DNA from: Idiomarina rhizosphaerae
Lineage (GTDB): Bacteria; Pseudomonadota; Gammaproteobacteria; Enterobacterales; Alteromonadaceae
NCBI RefSeq assembly: GCF_024159085.1
Contig: NZ_JAMZDE010000008.1
Location: forward strand, 496,001 to 560,000
Direction of reading: 5' to 3'
Length of the DNA stretch: 64,000 nucleotides
Of the stretch, positions 58,697 to 64,000 are shown piece by piece. The notes under the pieces were generated by a model. That model worked only from the letters and a program-made list of their open reading frames with translations, was not told the DNA's origin and ran no database searches. Position numbers and translations under genes: made by a program. Positions within the stretch are counted from its first letter, which is position 1, and the number at the start of each line of letters is the position of its first letter.

Positions 58697-58772
58697 TGGC
58701 GTCCCCTAGGGGATTTGAACCCCTGTTACCGCCGTGAAAGGGCGGTGTCCTGGACCACTAGACGAAGGGGAC
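58697..58772 (-). tRNA. tRNA-Glu (anticodon TTC), middle copy
   Basis: 76 bases with CCA, anticodon loop CTTTCAC, identical by eye to the copy at 58806-58881. Confidence 0.97.
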
Positions 58773-58805
58773 GCAGAAATTACTTTTTACATTTTTGTAT
58801 TTGAA

Positions 58806-58881
58806 TGGCGTCCCCTAGGGGATTTGAACCCCTGTTACCGCCGTGAAAGGGCGGTGTCCTGGACCACTAGACGAAGGGGAC
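58806..58881 (-). tRNA. tRNA-Glu (anticodon TTC), first copy
   Basis: 76 bases with CCA, acceptor GTCCCCT, anticodon TTC. It follows tRNA-Ala by 47 bases on the minus strand. Confidence 0.97.
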
Positions 58882-58928
58882 GCAACAACCAAATACTTAC
58901 TGCCAAATAGTGCTTTACCAAAACAACT

Positions 58929-59004
<76 letters not shown>

Positions 59005-59042
59005 GCACCTGACAGTCACAGACTGCCTTGACAGCGGGGCGC

Positions 59043-59072
59043 ATTCTATTGTGACCTGAGCTAATGTGTCAA
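59043..59072 (-). promoter_or_regulatory. Predicted promoter of the Ala-Glu tRNA cluster
   Basis: On the minus strand TTGACA (59072-59067), 18 bases, TAGAAT (59048-59043), then a GC-rich discriminator (GCGCCCCGC) typical of stringently controlled stable-RNA promoters. Confidence 0.7.
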
Positions 59073-59145
59073 CTATTTTTTCTAAAAATACTTCTGTTTG
59101 AACGTTTTTATGGCAGTTTGCTCAGTAATTCATCAAATCTTAACT

Positions 59146-59796
59146 TTAACCGCCTTTCGGGAGCTTTTGGTGGTAAACGTGATACACCTGCTCCATGCCT
59201 TCCCGACTTGAAACCGACACATTCATATCGTTAACCAAACCATTATCTAAACGGTAAACCCAGCCATGTATTGTCAGTGACTCGCCTTTGTCCCAGGCTT
59301 CCTGCACCATATTGGTTTTGGCTAAGTTTTTAACCTGTTCAATCACGTTCAGTTCACATAAGCGATCAATCTGCTCGGCCTCGCCCAATTGTTCCAACTC
59401 TTCTGCATGCTCACGATACACATCACGAATTGGATACAACCAGTGATCTACCAGCCCATGAGGTTTACTCTCAAGTGCCGCTTTTACACCACCACAGCCG
59501 TAATGACCCACCACAAGAATATGGCGCACTTTCAGCGCTTCAATAGCAAACTGAATAACCGACAGGCAGTTAAAATCAGTCTGAATGACTTGATTGGCGA
59601 CATTTCTGTGTACAAACAATTCCCCCGGAGCCATCCCCACAATCTCGTTCGCCGGCACTCGACTATCTGAACACCCTATCCATAGATATTGCGGGGATTG
59701 CTGCCCTACTAAGCGTTTGAAAAAATCAGGATCGTTTTTTACCTGTTGCTCCGCCCACTCTTTGTTGTTTGCAATCAAATGCTTTATATCTGCCAT
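59146..59796 (-). CDS. can: Beta-class carbonic anhydrase
   Basis: A protein of 216 residues. Zinc ligands Cys42, Asp44, His98 and Cys101 occur in WIGCSDSRV and GHYGCGG, the pattern of the E. coli Can enzyme. It interconverts CO2 and bicarbonate, needed for carboxylations. The gene lies downstream of gltX on the same strand. The 110-base gap between them holds three palindromes that would lie in its leader. It precedes the tRNA-Ala/Glu promoter. Confidence 0.96.
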   Translation of the reverse strand: MADIKHLIANNKEWAEQQVKNDPDFFKRLVGQQSPQYLWIGCSDSRVPANEIVGMAPGELFVHRNVANQVIQTDFNCLSVIQFAIEALKVRHILVVGHYGCGGVKAALESKPHGLVDHWLYPIRDVYREHAEELEQLGEAEQIDRLCELNVIEQVKNLAKTNMVQEAWDKGESLTIHGWVYRLDNGLVNDMNVSVSSREGMEQVYHVYHQKLPKGG

Positions 59797-59812
59797 TATT
59801 TATTCCAAATAG

Positions 59813-59905
59813 CCTGACGTTCTACGTCAGGAACAGATCTCACCCGACATAAATGTCAGGTTACATCGACCCTGTATTCACATCTTACCTGACATGAATG
59901 TCAGG
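59813..59905. repeat. Three palindromes sharing the core CCTGACAT-n-ATGTCAGG
   Basis: IR1 at 59813-59831 (CCTGACGT, TCT, ACGTCAGG), IR2 at 59844-59860 (CCGACAT, AA, ATGTCAGG, one mismatch) and IR3 at 59888-59905 (CCTGACAT, GA, ATGTCAGG). IR3 abuts the gltX stop codon; IR1 ends 17 bases before the can start. The three share arms and short loops, so they look like copies of one element rather than independent terminators. Confidence 0.8.
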
Positions 59906-61312
59906 CTAAGCCTGTTCTCTCTGAGAGATAAATTCTAACGCCAGGTCTATGCGCGCCAGAACGGTCTGCTGTGGAATTAATTCCAGAGTCACATCTAGTG
60001 ACGGAGAGTTACCGCCGCCAGTCGCGGCAACACGTAGTGGCATGCCCACTTTCCCCATACCAACATCCAAATCGGCTGCTGTCTGGTTAATTGCCGCCTG
60101 AATAGTAGCAGCATTCCAGTCATTAATTGCTCCGAGCAGTTCCTTGGCTTTTACCAGTGGCTCTTTGGCTACCAGGCGTAAATGCTTTTTCGCCGCTTTT
60201 TCGTCAAATTCATCAACAGATTCAAAGAAGTAACGGCTGATGGATGCCATTTCTTTCAAGGTTTTTACCCGGTCAGCCTGCAGCGACACAACTTTCTCAA
60301 GCGCAGGGCCATTGCTTGTGTCCACGCCAATTTGGTCAAACTGCCATTGTAATTGCGGTGCAACTTGCTCTGCAGGCAGAGTTTTCATGTAGTGCTGATT
60401 TAGCCAGTTAAGCTTTTCGGTATTAAACGCAGAGGCTGCTTTATTCACGTCATCCAGCTTGAAGTATTCCACCAGCTCTTCACGACTGAATATTTCCTGG
60501 TCACCATGAGACCAGCCTAAACGCGCTAAGTAATTTACAACCGCTTCAGGTACGTAGCCGTCGTCACGGTATTGCATAACGCTGACTGCACCATGACGTT
60601 TCGACAGCTTCTTACCATCGTCACCTAAAATCATCGACACATGAGCGTACTGAGGCACCGGCGCGCCTAAAGCTTTTAAAATATTAATCTGACGCGGGGT
60701 GTTATTAATATGGTCTTCGCCACGCACCACGTGCGTAATATCCATATCCCAGTCATCAACCACCACACAGAAATTATAAGTCGGTGTTCCGCCAGTACGG
60801 GCAATGATCAAATCATCCAGTTCAGTATTAGCGAATTCAATGCGCCCGCGAATATGGTCATCAAACGCAACACTACCTTCTTGCGGATTACGAAAACGAA
60901 TGACGTACTTATCACCGCCAACATTCGGGTTGTCTCGACAATGGCCATCGTAGCGAGGCTTTTCACCGGCAGCCATTTGCTCTTCACGCATTTTTTCTAA
61001 GCGCTCGGTCGAGCAATAGCATTTATAGGCTTTGTCTTCTTCCAGTAGCTTGTCGATTAACTCTTTATAGCGCTCAAAACGCTGAGTCTGATAATAAGGT
61101 CCGCGATCCCAGCTTAAACCCAACCATTCCATACCCTCTAAAATGGCATCAATAGCAGGCTGAGTTGAACGTTCACGGTCAGTATCTTCTATACGCAGTA
61201 CGAACTCGCCGCCCTGCGCTTTTGCGACTAACCATGAATACAATGCCGTACGGGCACCACCAACATGCAAATACCCAGTCGGGCTGGGGGCAAAACGCGT
61301 TACCACACTCAT
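59906..61312 (-). CDS. gltX: Glutamyl-tRNA synthetase
   Basis: A protein of 468 residues, class I. HIGH-like [17 protein letters not shown] at the N-terminus, KMSKS-like KKLSKRHG (about residue 240), and a Zn-binding Cys-x-Cys...Cys segment ([10 protein letters not shown] to DGHC, about 98-125) as in E. coli GltX. The anticodon-binding domain is C-terminal. A single 468-residue GltX should charge tRNA-Glu; whether it also mischarges tRNA-Gln cannot be seen. It lies between the tRNA-Val pair (divergent) and can. Confidence 0.97.
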   Translation of the reverse strand: MSVVTRFAPSPTGYLHVGGARTALYSWLVAKAQGGEFVLRIEDTDRERSTQPAIDAILEGMEWLGLSWDRGPYYQTQRFERYKELIDKLLEEDKAYKCYCSTERLEKMREEQMAAGEKPRYDGHCRDNPNVGGDKYVIRFRNPQEGSVAFDDHIRGRIEFANTELDDLIIARTGGTPTYNFCVVVDDWDMDITHVVRGEDHINNTPRQINILKALGAPVPQYAHVSMILGDDGKKLSKRHGAVSVMQYRDDGYVPEAVVNYLARLGWSHGDQEIFSREELVEYFKLDDVNKAASAFNTEKLNWLNQHYMKTLPAEQVAPQLQWQFDQIGVDTSNGPALEKVVSLQADRVKTLKEMASISRYFFESVDEFDEKAAKKHLRLVAKEPLVKAKELLGAINDWNAATIQAAINQTAADLDVGMGKVGMPLRVAATGGGNSPSLDVTLELIPQQTVLARIDLALEFISQREQA

Positions 61313-61438
61313 GTTTGTTCCTTTCTTTAAAACCAGTCAATTTTATAGGCGCAAGTTTATCAAGACTGAGCGCCTGACGCATCTGCTATTCGAAATGATT
61401 AAAATGTCAGCAAACGAACACAAGTTGGCAATTTTTAT

Positions 61439-61466
61439 TTGACAGTTTAGATCTGCGCCCTATAAT
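61439..61466 (+). promoter_or_regulatory. Consensus promoter of the tRNA-Val pair
   Basis: TTGACA (61439-61444), 16 bases, TATAAT (61461-61466): both elements match the sigma-70 consensus. A GC-rich discriminator (GCCACCTCGC) follows, about 40 bases before the first tRNA. Confidence 0.85.
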
Positions 61467-61504
61467 GCCACCTCGCAACGACGCAGAAGTGTCACAGAGA
61501 AAAT

Positions 61505-61580
61505 GGTTGCTTAGCTCAGTTGGGAGAGCATCGCCCTTACAAGGCGAGGGTCACTGGTTCAAGCCCAGTAGCAACCACCA
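61505..61580 (+). tRNA. tRNA-Val (anticodon TAC), first copy
   Basis: 76 bases with CCA. GGTTGCT acceptor, anticodon stem TCGCC/GGCGA with loop CTTACAA (TAC). T loop TTCAAGC differs from the second copy by one base. Confidence 0.97.
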
Positions 61581-61615
61581 CTTCTCTTCTTCCGTCAATT
61601 GCAGACCTTCAGGAT

Positions 61616-61691
61616 GGTTGCTTAGCTCAGTTGGGAGAGCATCGCCCTTACAAGGCGAGGGTCACTGGTTCGAGCCCAGTAGCAACCACCA
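61616..61691 (+). tRNA. tRNA-Val (anticodon TAC), second copy
   Basis: 76 bases with CCA, identical to the first copy except T loop TTCGAGC, after a 35-base spacer. In E. coli the valU tRNA cluster likewise diverges from gltX. Confidence 0.97.
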
Positions 61692-61694
61692 TTT

Positions 61695-62564
61695 TTACCG
61701 CAAGTTTTCTGATAAATAATCCAGCAACACCCGTACTTTTGGAATCACCTGACGGTTTTCCGGATACAACGCCCATATACCATCGTCAGGCTGTCGATAG
61801 TCCGCTAATACTTCTTCTAGCTGCCCGTTAGCTAGTGAGTCCATTACATAATAGTCCGGCAGCATAGCCAACCCCAGCCCTTTCATAGCGGCGTCACGAA
61901 GCGCCAGACCATTATTGCAATGCAGATAGGATTCCGGACGAACCGTTTCCAGTTTATCCTCAACCTGAAAACGCCATTGTCTGACCGTTCCGGTAAAACA
62001 GCGATGCGCATCCAGTGCGTTAATATCTTGCGGACGACCAAACTCTTCAAAATAAGCAGGAGACCCCACTACGAAATGTCGGCGCGAGCCTAGTTTTCTA
62101 GCCCGTAACCGCGGGTTACCCAACTGCCCCAATCTAATAGCAACGTCGTAGCTGCCTTCTATTAAATCGACCTGCTCGTTGGTTAACTGAAAATCCAGGC
62201 GGCACTCGGGGTAAATATGTAAAAAGTCATTCAACAAAGGTGCAATAAAACGCTCACCATAATAAACCGGTGCCGTAATGCGAATGAGGCCCTGCGGTTG
62301 CTGTGTTCGCTGTTGAATGGCCTGGTCAGCGTCTCTTAAGCTGGCAACCAGATGCTGACAATGAGGCAAGTAAAGCTTCCCTTCTTCCGTTAAACTGACA
62401 CTGCGGGTTGAGCGGTACAGCAGTTGCATCTGCAGCCGGTGCTCAAGCGCTGCTATATTACGGCTAACCTGCGCCACAGATAGCCTTAGTTGCCGGGCTG
62501 CCGCAGTAAAGCTCTGTTGCTCAGCCACTGCCGCAAACTCACTAATTCCCTGCCATGGCTTCAT
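61695..62564 (-). CDS. LysR-type transcriptional regulator
   Basis: A protein of 289 residues. N-terminal winged helix-turn-helix (about 1-60) with FAAVAEQQSFTAAARQL and LYRSTRSVSLTEEG. The C-terminal periplasmic-binding-like effector domain follows (about 88-289). It diverges from frmA with 131 bases between, the common layout for a LysR regulator of the neighbouring operon. So control of frmA-fghA by formaldehyde or its glutathione adduct is plausible, but not shown. It ends four bases from the second tRNA-Val. Confidence 0.92.
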   Translation of the reverse strand: MKPWQGISEFAAVAEQQSFTAAARQLRLSVAQVSRNIAALEHRLQMQLLYRSTRSVSLTEEGKLYLPHCQHLVASLRDADQAIQQRTQQPQGLIRITAPVYYGERFIAPLLNDFLHIYPECRLDFQLTNEQVDLIEGSYDVAIRLGQLGNPRLRARKLGSRRHFVVGSPAYFEEFGRPQDINALDAHRCFTGTVRQWRFQVEDKLETVRPESYLHCNNGLALRDAAMKGLGLAMLPDYYVMDSLANGQLEEVLADYRQPDDGIWALYPENRQVIPKVRVLLDYLSENLR

Positions 62565-62577
62565 TTCGCACCCATTA

Positions 62578-62591
62578 TTTCATTTATGAAA
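62578..62591. promoter_or_regulatory. Palindrome in the LysR-frmA intergenic region
   Basis: TTTCAT-TT-ATGAAA, 14 bases upstream of the LysR start. It is not a textbook T-N11-A site in full, and AT-rich, so only a candidate operator. Confidence 0.25.
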
Positions 62592-62686
62592 AAGTAATTT
62601 GTAAAAACAGTAGATTACCTGCTAATGAGAAAAAGTTAAACTTACGCTACGCTTTTACCTAATAAGATGAAAATCCAAGACTATAA

Positions 62687-63814
<1,128 letters not shown>

Positions 63815-63825
63815 TGGAGTCTGTA

Positions 63826-64000
63826 ATGAAACAAGTTAGCGAAACCCGCTGTTTCGGCGGACGTCAGTTACGCTTTGAACATGACTCTGAAGTACTGAAC
63901 TGCGCTATGCAGTTCAGTGTCTTTTTGCCATTACGCGCAGAGAAAGCAGAAGTTCCGGCGGTTTATTTTCTATCGGGGCTAACCTGCACTGATGAAAACT
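63826..64000 (+). CDS. fghA: S-formylglutathione hydrolase (5' part only)
   Basis: The first 58 codons: MKQVSETRCFGGRQLRFEH, then CAMQFSVFLPL and VYFLSGLTCTDEN, the typical opening of the esterase D/FghA family, in which LSGLTC lies before the oxyanion region. GGAG precedes the ATG. The window ends before the catalytic Ser elbow, so activity cannot be checked. It hydrolyses S-formylglutathione to formate and glutathione, after frmA. Confidence 0.93.
   Translation, partial: MKQVSETRCFGGRQLRFEHDSEVLNCAMQFSVFLPLRAEKAEVPAVYFLSGLTCTDEN

Noticed and set aside
61465-61831. Repeated peptide-like frame and direct repeat near 61.5 kb
   Set aside because: The repeat is explained fully by the two tRNA-Val copies.

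Overview
The window reads as chromosomal core sequence of a marine gammaproteobacterium of the Alteromonadales type, most like Idiomarinaceae (an inference from gene order, a sodium-pumping oxaloacetate decarboxylase and protein flavour; a 16S or whole-genome comparison would settle it). Coding density is high. No gap without a gene or RNA exceeds about 300 bases, and I see no insertion sequence, integrase, prophage or CRISPR array. Most genes are housekeeping and lie in blocks also known from E. coli.

Region by region. 1-2 kb: a partner-switching/two-component locus (receiver-SpoIIE phosphatase cut by the window edge, a STAS protein, and a divergent double-receiver protein). 2-6.5 kb: two secreted amidohydrolase-like genes holding three modules, only one of which keeps the HxH metal motif. 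6.6-8.1 kb: cytochrome c', cytochrome b561 and a single-domain response regulator. 8.1-15.7 kb: tyrA, a DnaJ-like gene, rplS-trmD-rimM-rpsP, ffh, and divergent ypjD-yfjD. 15.7-21 kb: a lipoprotein transglycosylase, gshA, a BarA-like hybrid kinase and a 57-residue membrane protein. 21-24.3 kb: oadGAB. 24.4-28.4 kb: tRNA-Ser, two tRNA-Arg, csrA, alaS, recX, the E. coli order but without recA. 28.4-31 kb: a SIMPL protein and a TPR-GGDEF protein. 31-38.6 kb (minus strand): agmatine deiminase, rluB, scpB, scpA, yciO, rnm, fadH and a secreted protein of unknown function. 38.7-40.3 kb: an S10 serine carboxypeptidase-like gene. 40.3-48.1 kb: the complete trp operon with promoter, leader peptide and attenuator, followed by yciB and yciI. 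48.2-53.8 kb: mixed accessory enzymes (alpha/beta hydrolase, MgtC/DUF4010 membrane protein, D-threonine-aldolase-like PLP enzyme, DsbA-like protein, metallo-beta-lactamase-fold lipoprotein, RlpA-like lipoprotein). 53.8-58.5 kb: yfcH, ybbP, ybbA and divergent tesA. 58.6-61.7 kb: three tRNA-Glu, tRNA-Ala, carbonic anhydrase, a triple palindrome, gltX and two tRNA-Val. 61.7-64 kb: a LysR regulator diverging from frmA-fghA (glutathione-dependent formaldehyde oxidation), fghA being cut by the window end.

The genes cooperate in recognisable sets: tryptophan synthesis under attenuation control; chromosome condensation (scpAB); protein targeting and ribosome assembly (ffh, rpsP, rimM, trmD, rplS); a sodium-linked decarboxylase; formaldehyde detoxification. 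Signalling proteins are frequent, with receivers, SpoIIE/STAS, a hybrid kinase, GGDEF and CsrA. I found no convincing new multi-gene defence or mobile system. The items most worth a second look are the HxH-less amidohydrolase modules, the receiver lacking its conserved lysine, the orphan plus-strand terminator near 16.5 kb, the triple palindrome between gltX and can, and the tesA/ybbA pair separated by three bases.
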